This document shows, in pieces, positions 11,176 to 20,985 of a stretch of DNA of 64,000 nucleotides. The stretch comes from Maratus speciosus (taxonomy: Eukaryota; Arthropoda; Arachnida; Araneae; Salticidae). Each line of letters starts with the position of its first letter. Positions within the stretch are counted from its first letter, which is position 1. The position numbers were made by a program, and so were the translations under genes. The DNA lies in the NCBI GenBank assembly GCA_963932465.1, contig OZ010798.1, forward strand, positions 18,522,981 through 18,586,980. The letters are read 5' to 3'. The notes under the pieces were generated by a model. It was given only the letters and a program-made list of their open reading frames with translations. It made no database searches and was not told the DNA's origin.

Positions 11176-12220
11176 GGTACTTATAAGTACCACTCACTAT
11201 AAACTTTTATACCATAGTGAATATTACTGATATTCTAATGGTACTTTGCAAAAAACCTTCTTTTTACTTCACTTTATCTGAATACATGGCAGCAGTAGTT
11301 CTATGTTTGTTATTTTAGAGAGGAATGAGGCTATCATTGAAGCAGTCGATGTATTTTGTGCCGACATTTTGTACAGATTGCCAAGCTCGTCTTTTCATTG
11401 CTACAAACACAGTAAAGGATATAAGACAATTGTTGCATTTTTTTTATGTGTTCATTATGATCTTAGATTACAGTTCGACTAGCTATTTTAGGTGAACGGT
11501 GAATGTATTTGATTTAGCAGTTGAATTACTCGGTGGTACTTATAAGTACCGTCAGTACACTGGGCGTTGGAGAAAAACTTATTGTTTACTTTTCGTCTGT
11601 GTAGTTATCCATCGTTTTCATCTGCTTTAAAATGTAATTATTAAAATGTAGTGTAGTAATGATTTCCCTGGAATTTCTTTTCTGTTTCATTGTTTTTTTT
11701 TTTATAGGAAATCGAAAAGTTGCGGCACCGGCTCGTTTTTGCTATGCTAGAAATGGCATATCTGGACATGCAAAAGAACAGGTTTTCCCTGGAATATCGA
11801 CGTCGATTAACTAAAGGACCACTAACAAGATCGAAACGTAAAAAAAATATAGTTTTTTTTTTAACACTTTCAGGACCAAAGCATTTTCAATTTTAAACTC
11901 TTGAAATAAATGATTGGCACCGGGATTTGCCAAACGATTTATTTGTAAATAAGAAAAAGCCTATATTTCACATACTTATAAAATCGAAAATATTTTCTGG
12001 TGCCAGTTGAAATATCTTGTGGGTTTTCTGTTACGATATTTTAGTCATAGTGTACTGACGGTACTTTAAAATACCACTTTAATTAATTACCTCTAAATAA
12101 TTAAATTTCTCACGGGTGAGTATTTTTTTTCTATGTTTATCCTTTAATTTTCATTGCAGAAACTGAAAAAAATATTGCATGAAAAAAATTGCAGTAGATC
12201 ATAATGCCGTAGATAAAGGG
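11176..12220. mobile_element. TTAA-bounded 1045-bp segment inside the LTR
   Basis: TTAA at 11172-11175 and 12221-12224. The left interior begins with the palindrome GGTACTTATAAGTACC, which recurs near 11534 and, degraded, near 12060. The complemented right end reads CCCTTTATCTACGGCATTAT, the style of piggyBac-like ends (compare 23121, 31546 and 59364). The two ends are not obvious inverted repeats of each other, so one end may be truncated. It contains a splice-acceptor-like site followed by a 62-codon frame at 11708, and the TTCTGGTGCC motif seen in other TTAA elements here. Confidence 0.6.
11708..11896 (+). other. Exon-like 62-codon frame after a polypyrimidine/AG site
   Basis: The site TTTTTTTTTTTATAG precedes an open frame of 62 codons that is closed immediately upstream by the TAG of the acceptor itself, as in a genuine 3' splice site. 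It reads EIEKLRHRLVFAMLEMAY and later a basic stretch (RRRLTKGPLTRSKRKK). A second frame over the same bases is also open for about 35 codons, so base composition alone may explain it. I recognise no domain. It could be the remains of a helper-type transposon exon. Confidence 0.25.
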
Positions 12221-12670
12221 TTAACTGACAAATCACATAAAAAGTAGCCGGAAGGACGCGATGATAGCAGAATACGATAGGACCTAGCCACGGGGGGAGG
12301 GGGGAAACGCGAGTGACGACGATGCGATCTCTTTCGCTTCGGCATTAGAATTATTGCGCAAACAACGGCTGGCAGGATGCAGAGAACTGTAGGAAAAAAG
12401 AACATCATCGAACAATTCTATTAAAAAAAAAAAGTTCGAAAGAAAAATAATTTATTTTTAGAATAAAATGAAAAAGTAATTTAACGAGTTTTATAAGATG
12501 AGGCGAATGGATTAAGGTTTTTGAGACTAATAAAAGAATACGCAGTTTTAAATGCATGAAATAAAAGACAAAAAATATTAAGATATTATTAAAGATAGGT
12601 AAAAAAGGAAAATTGTTAAGAATTTGGAATAGTTTTACTAAGATAAAAGGTCGAAAATTTTTATTATTAC

Positions 12671-12696
12671 ATATATATATATATATATATATATAT
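12671..12696. repeat. (AT)n microsatellite
   Basis: About 13 AT units directly at the outer edge of the 5' LTR. The other LTR edge (5446-5461) is also an AT run, consistent with insertion into an AT repeat. Confidence 0.9.
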
Positions 12697-13195
12697 CAAC
12701 ATTTGAACGGAGGGTGGTTTCGGAGTCTGGGGGTCATGATCGATGAAAATATACCAAAATTTTTTGAAATCGCTTTCCTTTGAACGGCTGCAATAGGTAG
12801 CTTTTTGTAATGAAAGCTGCCCAGGGGCGTAGCCACAGATATTTTTTCGGGGGGGAGAATTCGAAAATTACCCAACTTGAAATAAATTGCTCCAATTTTC
12901 GACTAAAATGATATGCACAACGTTATGTAACAATTATAATGATACTTTTGCATCAAAAATTCCTTTCCAAAGAAAAATTCTGAAACTGAAAACATAAAAA
13001 TTCTAATTATGGGTTTGTTTACTAAAAAAATAAATACGCTTTTTACTTTCTTCTATCTTTACAAGAAGAAAGTATTGGATTCATGTAAAAATTCGACTTC
13101 CGGTTTTACACTGATTTACACGTTTTAGTAAGTCCTGAACATGATTCGACTGTTTTTAGAAAATATCTGTCTGTCTATATGTGATACAAATTTTG

Positions 13196-13710
13196 TGGGC
13201 GCTCTAACACAAGAACTAATGCACGAAATTTAATAAAACTTTAGAGATTCACTTATACAGTCGAACCTCGTTAACGCGAACACTCAAGGGGAAACTTTTT
13301 TTGTTCGTATTAAAAGTAGTTTGTGTTATCGGAACTTAATTACATTACATACAACTGGACGAGGCAATCAGAAACAGTTCGTGTTAACGAGGTTTGACCG
13401 TACCTTGATAAAAATTGGTGCTGATTTGTTTTTGGTGTAAATCGTCCAACAGGTGGGACTGCTATGCGGCATTTTTCATGATTTACATGATTTTAGCGAT
13501 AATTATATCTCAAAAACTATTGCACGGAATTTGATCAAACGTCATATTCTGTTAAACCTTGACATAATTTGATGCAGATTAGCTTTTTATGTATATCATA
13601 TAGCAGGTGGCACTGCTATGCAACATTTTTCACGATTTTGCGATAGCTGTATCTCAAAAACTAATGCACGGAATTTAGTCAAACTTCATATTCTACATAC
13701 TTAAATAGAT
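13196..13710. repeat. Short tandem block with ATCTCAAAAACTA motif
   Basis: A unit of about 154 bp (AGGTGGNACTGCTATGCRRC, then CGATARYTRTATCTCAAAAA, TGCACGGAATTT, TCATATTCT) is present at 13450-13603 and 13604-13710, with a weaker relative at 13196-13256. It lies inside the hAT element. It is not coding. Confidence 0.6.
13258..13400. mobile_element. pogo/Tigger-type MITE, 143 bp, TA target site
   Basis: Ends CAGTCGAACCTCGTTAACGC and (complemented) CGGTCAAACCTCGTTAACAC are typical of pogo/Tigger elements and are flanked by TA at 13256-13257 and 13401-13402. A related but longer element lies at 43194. It is nested in the 12822 hAT, so it is younger than that insertion. Confidence 0.85.
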
Positions 13711-13989
13711 CCTTATTAGGCTTGGGTCTATACTGTCCAAAGCTATCGCTTTTGTGCACTTTGAGTAAGGAATTTTGGTTGCAGACATCTAAATTCAATG
13801 ATTCGTTTGAAAAATGCTATGCTTATATCTCCTTTTTAAATGCAGACAATTCAACAAATCTATACCTTTAGAGTTTGTTATTATAGGCAAAGAATTGTAA
13901 TTTAATTTTGGTACTGTGATTACAAATTTTGAGGCATTAACATGGATGGAATAGAAGAAAATTTTGGGATTGCCATATCCGACTAGTTT

Positions 13990-14148
13990 TCACTTAATAT
14001 TAATTCTTGTGGTCTTCAAAGAAGCCCACCTGTTAATAACATCGCTTAGTTTAATAAAATTCCCTATTTCACTTTCATATTTTAAAAGCATTAGGCTGTC
14101 AAGTCTGTCATCCCTCATTGTAGCTTGCAATATATATTTTTTAAATTT
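13990..14148 (-). pseudogene. hAT transposase C-terminal (dimerisation) remnant
   Basis: The minus strand is open for about 52 codons up to a TGA at 13990-13992. It reads LQATMRDDRLDSLMLLKYES, a few residues, then LSDVINRWASLKTTRINIK and the stop. The pattern R(L)xxLMLL, a short acidic stretch, then L/I-x-(D/E)-V/L-I-x-x-W/F near the very C-terminus is that of the hAT-family C-terminal dimerisation region. It ends upstream in a stop codon (near 14149-14151), and no continuous transposase is present, so this is a fossil. Its position and orientation agree with the surrounding hAT termini. Confidence 0.6.
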
Positions 14149-14259
14149 TTATTTGACTAAAGATTCTTTCATAAGATGCAACGTCATAAAGATAAGCTGC
14201 TGTGAATGTTAAGGTACTAGTATATAATTTGACTGCGTGACCCAAATAGTCTTGGAATT

Positions 14260-14457
14260 TCATGGCATGATTAAAAGGTTTGTTAAGTGAGTTGGGATTT
14301 GGTTTATTTCTATTTGACTCTGCAAGTCATGTACATCCGGTTTCCCATATCCAGGTGGAAACATTATTAACTTTTCCCTTGCACAATTGTAATTTAAATA
14401 TGGAATGCATTGCTGTAATGTTCTCTTGATATAGGGAACATTGTCATTTAAGCCCAT
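14260..14457 (-). pseudogene. Unidentified frame, possibly hAT coding remnant
   Basis: A 65-codon minus-strand frame (beginning MGLNDNVPYIKRTLQQCIPY, later MFPPGYGKPDVHDLQSQIE) lies just upstream, in coding direction, of the hAT dimerisation remnant. The composition is protein-like (P, D, H, Q, N content unlike the poly-K/I/F frames elsewhere), but I do not recognise the sequence. It may be part of the same dead transposase or of a captured gene. Confidence 0.3.
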
Positions 14458-14492
14458 TACTAAATTCCCGAAATTTTCTTGTATTTCTTATA

Positions 14493-15080
14493 CGAGGGGG
14501 AGTCGGAAAATAAGTTTCCCCTGGCAACTGTGAACAGAGGTGTGTATGAAAGGCAAAAAATGTAATGAGACATTAAAGATAAAACATAACTTTATTTTTC
14601 CACATAAGTACCAAGTACATTGAGTCATTTGTCATACCGCTTTATAAGCTACAGAAAGCCCTCCAGGAAAAAATCAGGGCTTTGCATACGGACGAAGCGT
14701 TGAACGGCTATTGCCGAAAGATGACACATCAGGTGAACGCGAACGTGCAAGACACCGATACACCATTGGGTAGAGTTCGATCGCGATCAACCAGATGGTG
14801 TACCCAATGGTGTATCTGTGTCTTGCTCGTTCGCGTTCACCTGATGTGTCATCTTTCGGCCATAGCCATTCAACGCTTCGTCCGTATGCAAAGCCCTGAT
14901 TTTTTCCTGAAGGTCTTTTTGAAGCTTGTAAAGCGGTATGACAAATGTCTCAATGTACTTGGTACTTATGTGGAAAAATAAAGTTATGTTTTATCTTTAA
15001 TGTCTCATTACATTTTTTGTCTTTCATACAGACCTCTGTCCACAGTCACTAGGGGAAACTTATTTTCCGACTGCCCCTCG
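14493..15080. mobile_element. Palindromic mariner-like element, arms about 290 bp
   Basis: Ends CGAGGGGGAGTCGGAAAATA and (complemented) CGAGGGGCAGTCGGAAAATA are flanked by TA (14491-14492, 15081-15082). The whole element is a near-perfect inverted repeat around about 14787. In the right arm, about 14927-14981 reads KLVKRYDKCLNVLGTYVEK-stop, which matches the style of the extreme C-terminus of mariner/maT-type transposases. The left arm carries the same C-terminus facing the other way. The element is therefore two copies of a transposon 3' end joined head to head, with the catalytic domain lost. Confidence 0.85.
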
Positions 15081-16286
15081 TAATTCTTTACTGTAAAACT
15101 CATGTGTATCAATGTCCATTGCTGTGCTATTATTTTTATTTATTGCCTTTGGTGAACCGTTTTCCTACGGTACTTTCGGAACTCAGCTTCTCCAGTCACA
15201 TCCTAATATTCATAATTGTTTGTGAGCTTGTCTGTAAGGTAATCTTTATTTCTTCAAAATTTTATTCAAGTGCAACGTGTCAGTGTTACAGTGCATGTCG
15301 ATTTTTTCTTCAGTTGATGGACTGCTTTCATGGTCATATTTCTGTTCCAAATTAAAATCGTCCATTTTTTGCCTTTTTCATCCTCGAATGGATTTTTAGA
15401 TGCTCCAAAATCTTGCACGAAAACTCCTTTCCCTATTATGAAGGGTTTCTTCGTGCTGAGTAACTTTTATAGTAACTTTTTAGAACAGCTTTAAACACAG
15501 AACACTGGACTTTTGGTTTAAATTTTTATAAACACATATGAATATAAACGAACAGGATTGATATATACTTCCGCACACAAATAAAAGTCAAATGTGACAA
15601 ATTTATCTAAACTAACGACTTCTTATATCCGCATTTGCTCATATAACGCTTTTTAATTGACAGCGAAGGGTTAACTAATTTTTGCGGCAAAAAAATCACG
15701 AGAATGAGTCAAATATTGTCCAAAAATCGCAAAATTAGTCAAAAAAGTTGTGAAAACTCATCAAATCTTCTTGCCCATAGCTGTGTTTAAGTAGGTTACT
15801 ACATTCCTTTCTGTTGTGCTACAAGTGATCTCCAATTTTCAAAAGAAGCTGCAATCCCTTTGGGTTAAAATAGCTGGATTCTCTTTTGGGACGAGAAGAG
15901 GAGGTAGGGTGAAATTTTTGAGAAAGGAATAAAGTTTTGGAGGAAATAAAGGAACTGGTTAGTCAGTTATTGATGGACAGGAGTAGAGAAATTTAGGTCT
16001 GGTAGATGTACAATATTTTTGTAAAACTGAAAAATACAATGATAGATTGAGTGTGGCTGATTTCTTTTTGTATTTCTTTTGATAATTTAACTTGTTTACT
16101 GTTGCAGTACTCAAAATAATCACGAAAACAATACAAATTTCGTAATTTTTTTACTATTATTTAAAAAAAAGAAAATGTCTCAAAAATCTAGAATTTCCCA
16201 ACTCTAAGCTTAAATTTCCCAACTTCACATATATTGGGGGGGAGGCTCCCCCCATACCCCCCCATGGCGACGCCCCTGAAGCTGCC

Positions 16287-17411
16287 TAAAAATGGATACA
16301 GCAAATGCAGAAAATCTGAAAGTGTTAAAATATGTTAATATTTCCATTGTCGGGTTTTTATCATGTTTTAATACGTTTCTCCAAACTCACATGACGTTGC
16401 ATATTCACCTGCTAAGGTCCATTATATTTCCAATATGAATATATAGTATTTTTAATTCGTCAAACTATTTATTTTATTTTGAGTTTTCATGCGGAAATCT
16501 TGCTCTAGAAAACTTATGACGTAATATTCAATTTGTTTTCAATTCGTCAAACTATTTATTTAATTTAATTTTTCACGTGAAAATCTTGCAATAGAAAAGT
16601 AATTGTTGTGGTGAGAATTTAATTGTATTTTTTTAATTGTTGGCAACTGCTATAACGAAAAATGTTTATTTTTTCCTGTCATTGTTGTGTAAGAGCTGGT
16701 TTTATCAGAATCATGTTAAGACGGTTTTGAAAATTTTGAACCCTCCCTATTTGTAATTTGCTAATAAACAGGAACAGTTCTTTTACATTTCTGTTACTTA
16801 TTACAAATACAATTTAACTGCAACATTAAAACTGTATTATTTACGGCATTTCATAATCCATTAGCGAGTTGAAACTAGTATATTCTTTATACACTGCAAT
16901 GCTTATTAAAAATTTATTAATTAGTTTTTCTGTATACAGGATGATTTGACTTTAATTATGTATTCTCTGAAAATTAAGGTTAAGCAAATGCGCTAATCAA
17001 CAACAGCAAAAAAGAACACACCTCAAAATATATGTTAAAAGTGCATGATGGCTCTGGGAAAACAAAGAAAACACTAGAAAACAGGAATTCTGCTTTTGCA
17101 GAACTTAGTGTCGCCCCCGATGAAAAACATATGTATGTATATAAATATAGGTAGTTCAGTTTTAAGACTTCATACACGCGCTTTTTTTTATATAAAATGA
17201 CGTCATCCGCATCTGCTAAAGAATTCATCATTTACGATGCAGTCTTAAACAACATCTACAGTAATATAAGCACAGTACTACATCTACAGTAATAGGACGT
17301 GACTATAGCTGAATTATACAGAAAAAAAAAGATTTCATCATTCAAGAAACTGGACAAAAAAACCCGGCTATCTCATGATTCATATGCCTTCATATATTTG
17401 TAATAGTAATA
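16287..17411. other. AT-rich DNA with a short direct duplication
   Basis: No gene is seen. Around 16456-16520 and 16538-16603 the motif AATTCGTCAAACTATTTATT, followed by TTTTCA-YG-GAAATCTTGC, occurs twice with a spacing of about 83 bp. The frame at 16980-17231 has no recognisable features. Confidence 0.5.
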
Positions 17412-17413
17412 TA

Positions 17414-17866
17414 CCGGGTGTCCCAAAAAGGACTGACTGATTTTAAAATTCAATAACTTGTAAACGGTGACAGATATTTAAAAAGTTCTTGCAGGAGGGT
17501 TATGCATAAGGTCAAAAGTTTTTTTACAGTGATTTTCAATTTTAGTTCGAATTACAAACAATAGATGGCGCTGCGATCAATAGACGCTAAATTCAGGCTC
17601 GATTTTTGGTACTTCGTGGCCCGGATAATACATTTCCATCTCCTTTTTCCGCATGAAACTATATAAAGGACCAAAAATCGAGCCTGTATTTAGCGACTAT
17701 TGCTTACAGCGCCATCTATTGTTTGTAATTCGAACTAAAATCGAAAATCACTGTAAAAAAACTTTTGACCTTATGCATAACCCTCCTGCAAGAATTTTTT
17801 AAATATCTGTCACCGTTTACAAGTTATTAAATTTTAAAATCAGTCAGTCCTTTTTGGGACACCCGG
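17414..17866. mobile_element. mariner-type foldback MITE, 453 bp, TA target site
   Basis: Arms of about 190 bp begin CCGGGTGTCCCAAAAAGGAC and end with its complement; TA lies at 17412-17413 and 17867-17868. CCGGGTGTCCC is a frequent mariner terminus. AATAGATGGCGCTG and AGCGCCATCTATT are the inner mirror. The centre near 17625 holds about 60 unpaired bases. It has no coding capacity. Confidence 0.9.
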
Positions 17867-17868
17867 TA

Positions 17869-18440
17869 GATACTTAAAATTAAATTTAGTTTATAATAGC
17901 TCCCTGTTTTATCCGAAATCATTCATTTATATTTTTTCAAAATAGCACGTATTTTAATTACATTTTTTTTTCAGTTTTTACGATAAAATGGTAACAAAAA
18001 GATATAATTGCTATTTTTCAACTATTTTCCCTTTACTTTCTACAGAAATGGAGTACTTGAGTTGCCAAAATTAAACAAATAGCGCTAAAAACTACAAAAA
18101 AATTAATATCTCAAAAATAAATGGAGATGCAGTTTTCAAACAAATTGCATTTAAGAGTACTTTTTTTTCTAATACGACGGTATAAACATTGAAAAGTTGC
18201 GATGCTTAGAAGTATAAAAAAAATTGCAGTAGAGATTATTCCGTACAATGATACATCTGCTTTGTTTTACGTCTGGCTTATACAACGTAACGTTATTTTT
18301 TGGAGACGACATATTAATAGGTGGGAGAAAGAAATAACATACCGGGGGAAACAAATTTCAAAAATATTAAAGTTAAAATTTTCTTAAGTCAAAAAATTTA
18401 TTAAAGTGAATACTATTAAATAAAATCTTTTAGAGCAAAT
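17869..18440. other. AT-rich DNA, no gene seen
   Basis: Two overlapping opposite-strand frames at about 18169-18387 have no recognisable motif, and I take them as chance. No repeat partner was found elsewhere in the window. Confidence 0.45.
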
Positions 18441-18445
18441 TATAT

Positions 18446-18622
18446 CAGGGTTCGTACACTTTAAGGACTTTCAAGTACCTTTTGTCAGAATTTTTGCGAA
18501 GTAATATTTGTCTTATTTAAAGAAAACAAATCCTCTATTCAGATATAGAAACCAGTACTTTACAAAATTTCTGGTGCTAAAACACCTAAAATCCCTCGAA
18601 TTCGTTTAAAATACGAACCCTG
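18446..18622. mobile_element. CAGGGTTCGTA-ended MITE, 177 bp, 5-bp TSD (copy 1)
   Basis: Ends CAGGGTTCGTAC and (complemented) CAGGGTTCGTAT, flanked by TATAT (18441-18445, 18623-18627). Copies at 28401 and 61424 share the ends and length (177-180 bp), and the last has an unambiguous 5-bp duplication CAAGA. The termini look hAT-like, although the standard hAT duplication is 8 bp. Confidence 0.85.
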
Positions 18623-18795
18623 TATATGTCTAAAATAATTTATGATAAATATTTTCAAAAACGTTTGTTTCTAAATAACGTAATTTAATAATTTATTCTT
18701 AATTCTTTTATAGTCCAGTAGAAATAGCATTTTGCCTTGCAAAAATTCAGGTAATTCTGATTTTCGTGTATTATGTATAGGTTGACCCTCTATTG

Positions 18796-18820
18796 AAAAA
18801 AAAAAAAAAAAAAAAAAAAA
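18796..18820. repeat. Poly(A) run, 25 bp
   Basis: An uninterrupted run of 25 A in the left foldback arm. The opposite arm has only a short T-run at the mirrored place, so the run expanded after the arms formed. Confidence 0.9.
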
Positions 18821-19344
18821 CAAGTTTTCGACCTTCTAGCCCTTGTGCGTTTTTTACCACATCGAAAAAACCAAAGTTTTTCGGCACTTTTTTCGATTTT
18901 TCTTGATTAACTTGATTTCAGTGTTTTTTACAAAAAAAATTATAATTACAATTTTGTAGAGAACAAATTCCCTACAACATGCACTATTCATGTTTGTAAG
19001 TTGACCAAATAGAAGGCGAGATACGGAGCCGGGAAAATGGGGTGCAATTTGCAAAATTGAGAAAAACAAATAAATGACGTTACTTTTCCCTTAATAACAC
19101 ATTTTTATTTTTTATATTTCCGTTTTAGGTACAAAAGTGTCGTAATAAACTTTATAAAGTATGAAATATCCTACAAGTTTCATTCATTAGAACATTAGTT
19201 ATCTCTAACAGACTCTAAAATCAGAACAACACGATTTATGGTTAAAACAGTGAAATACCGCCAGGCAAGTCACTAATTTAAAAACGATCTTTAATTTTTG
19301 ATACCGAATAAATGAAGCAATTAATCGATTATAGTATGCACAAT

Positions 19345-19791
19345 AGAGCAGTTCACAATTCACATTACGTGACTTTTACCGGAGAACAATGAACAAAGCT
19401 GTAGGACACACAAGTAGAAAAAGCATTGATAAAGGTAGCGATGCCTGTCCTACAGCAGCAGCAAAAACCTGTTCGTGACGTCACCTTGCACAGCTCCACC
19501 GCCCTCTGAATAGTAGGCCTGAGCGCTCACACAAAAATGACACAAAAATGGCGGCTGCCGAAGGCGGATTTCTTTTAGCGTAGATACGGTCCCTTAAATG
19601 TAGACACCAGTATTTTATAAAAGATTTCTCTACCTTGTTTATTCTCAGAAAGACGAAGCGGAAAAAACTTCAAAAAATGATTGGTAGGAATATTTAAGGG
19701 ACCGTACACACGCTGAAAAAAATCCGCCTTCGGCAGCCGCCATTTTTGGTCCAGCGCTCAGGCCTAGTATTCAGAGGGTGGTGACAGCTCT
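19345..19791. mobile_element. AGAGC-ended insert in the foldback arm (about 153 bp without nested MITE)
   Basis: The right arm reads straight through TGTACAATAAAAAGTAATTG (complement of about 22157-22178), whereas the left arm is interrupted between CACAAT and ATAAAAAG. The inserted piece begins AGAGCAGTTCAC and ends, complemented, AGAGCTGTGCA; a 2-bp AT is duplicated. The CACCGCC MITE then landed within it. The empty-site comparison makes the insertion secure; the family is unknown. Confidence 0.7.
19497..19783. mobile_element. CACCGCC-ended MITE, 287 bp, 7-bp TSD (copy 2)
   Basis: Same length and about 95% the same sequence as the copy at 5527. Flanked by ACAGCTC at 19490-19496 and 19784-19790, an exact 7-bp duplication, which confirms the TSD length seen at the first copy. 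Confidence 0.93.
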
Positions 19792-20550
19792 ATAAAAAGT
19801 AATTGGAGAATAGTTCGGGTGGGGGGGGGGGGGGGTTGAAGTTAACCGAAAAACCTAGTCGGTAGATATAGGCGCCGCCCAGAGTTTTGGCTAAGAATCG
19901 GAAGTCGAAAGTAAAGTTAAGTGCTGGGAATAATATAAAAATCACTGCAAATATAAATAAAATATAATTTAGAAATTTTAAAAAAGTAAAATGATTATAC
20001 AGGACCGAAACCAGACGGGGTAGGGCATATGCTTCATTCGCCAGAATGGAAGGCAATGAGGGTTAAAAATGAAGATATGGTTTGTCGTATTTGTATTAAT
20101 TTATCACAGAAATGTTTGTTAGTTAGTCAAAGTTTACATTAATGGTAAATTTATCTCACATTGAGAATATTATTCCCAATATAAAGAGAACCAACAATTA
20201 TGCTTATGCACACTAGGACGGAAACCTGTATAAAGCGGAATTGTTGTCGGGATTTTTTGAATTCAACTTTAAATTTTAAAATAAAGCAATGGATTTTATA
20301 AACTTATAAAATTCTGTATGTAAACTCACTTCCCGTAGCAGGGGGAGAGTGTGTGTGTGTGGGAGGGGCAAAACAAATGTTTGTCCTAGAATGAAAAAAA
20401 AAAAAAAAAAAAAGCTAGTTTCGGCTTAGAAGTATCGAATAAAAATAACTGTTAAAAATGAGTTCGGAAAACCCAAAATGCACGATTCTATACGTTAAAA
20501 GTAATAGCGGAAGAAACATTGACAATTAATCAAATATATGAATATTATTA

Positions 20551-20731
20551 CCATAATTTCCCCCGTATAAGCCACAGCTCAGATAACTCTGTTTTCTACC
20601 AGAATTTAAAAAAAATATTTTGTGACTTATGACTGTGTGTGCTCAGCATTTATTTGACTTCTTTTTTAAAAAACAATTTCTGGTTTGAAACAGATTTAAC
20701 ATACCCGCGGCTTATATGCAGGAAATTACAG
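20551..20731. mobile_element. Tc1/mariner-like MITE, 181 bp, TA target site
   Basis: The left end CCATAATTTCCCCCGTATAA and the complemented right end CTGTAATTTCCTGCATATAA share TAATTTCC...ATAAGCC. TA flanks it at 20549-20550 and 20732-20733. It lies at the arm/loop junction of the large foldback. Confidence 0.75.
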
Positions 20732-20878
20732 TAAAAAACATTTTTCTAAGAGAGACATTATGTCGGGAAAGAAAAATAAAAGACTGTTTTCGTCATTTTT
20801 TTAAAAAAAATTAATAATCTTTGTAGTTTACATTTAATTTACTAATTACCATTTAATTAATAGTAATATTTTACATTT

Positions 20879-20985
20879 TTGTAGAGGATAAAATTCTCTA
20901 CAACGTGCACTATTTATATTTGCAATTTGACCAAATAGGAGGCCAGATACAGAGCCGGGAAATAGGGTAAAATTTGCAAAAATAC
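20879..20985. repeat. Third copy of a foldback arm segment, in the loop
   Basis: TTGTAGAGGATAAAATTCTC, GCACTATTTATATT, TTGACCAAATAGGAGG and GAGCCGGGAAA parallel 18953-19045 in direct orientation (and 22480-22560 inverted). The loop therefore began as arm-like sequence, suggesting the foldback arose from tandem or nested copies. Confidence 0.7.

Larger units (their letters stand above)
5462..12671 (-). mobile_element. Non-autonomous LTR retrotransposon (LARD-like), minus strand
   Basis: Two related blocks, 5462-6649 and 10334-12671, begin with TGATACGATTTCAC and end with TTTTTATTATTACA, so they satisfy the TG...CA rule for long terminal repeats (about 894 bp each once later insertions are removed). 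On the minus strand 10334-12671 is the 5' LTR and 5462-6649 the 3' LTR. A G-rich polypurine-like tract (complement of 6650-6669) lies directly upstream of the 3' LTR, as expected. Both outer flanks are TATA (5458-5461 and 12672-12675), compatible with a 4-bp target duplication, though both lie in TA runs. The 3.7-kb interior has no gag or pol frame. The pairing of the two LTRs into one element is my inference; they could also be two solo LTRs. Confidence 0.6.
10334..12671 (-). repeat. 5' LTR of the LTR element, split and partly duplicated
   Basis: 10334-11175 and 12221-12671 are both LTR sequence, but the LTR stretch between its two internal TTAA sites (about 397 bp) is present twice: 10779-11175 and 12225-12619. 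A 1045-bp TTAA-bounded segment lies between them. Comparison with the other LTR (TTAA sites at 6197 and 6594) shows that this is a duplication rather than a simple insertion. It lacks the CACCGCC MITE, giving the empty site for that element. Confidence 0.8.
12822..16278 (-). mobile_element. hAT element, 3457 bp, perfect 8-bp TSD, degraded
   Basis: Ends CAGGGGCGTAGCCA and (complemented) CAGGGGCGTCGCCA are classic hAT termini, followed by G-runs in both subterminal regions. The direct repeat AAGCTGCC flanks it exactly (12814-12821 and 16279-16286), the 8-bp duplication expected of hAT. The minus strand carries a transposase C-terminal remnant at 13990-14148, so coding ran right to left. Two other elements have landed inside (13258-13400 and 14493-15080). 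The rest, about 15081-16278, is AT-rich with several TTTTTG/CAAAAA-like short repeats near 15690-15760 and no other frame I can identify. Confidence 0.9.

Noticed and set aside
19790..20056. Mirrored hydrophobic frame in both arms of the first foldback (also 21903-22115)
   Set aside because: Inverted copies of the same DNA. The starts and ends differ, and the poly-P tail comes from a G/C run.
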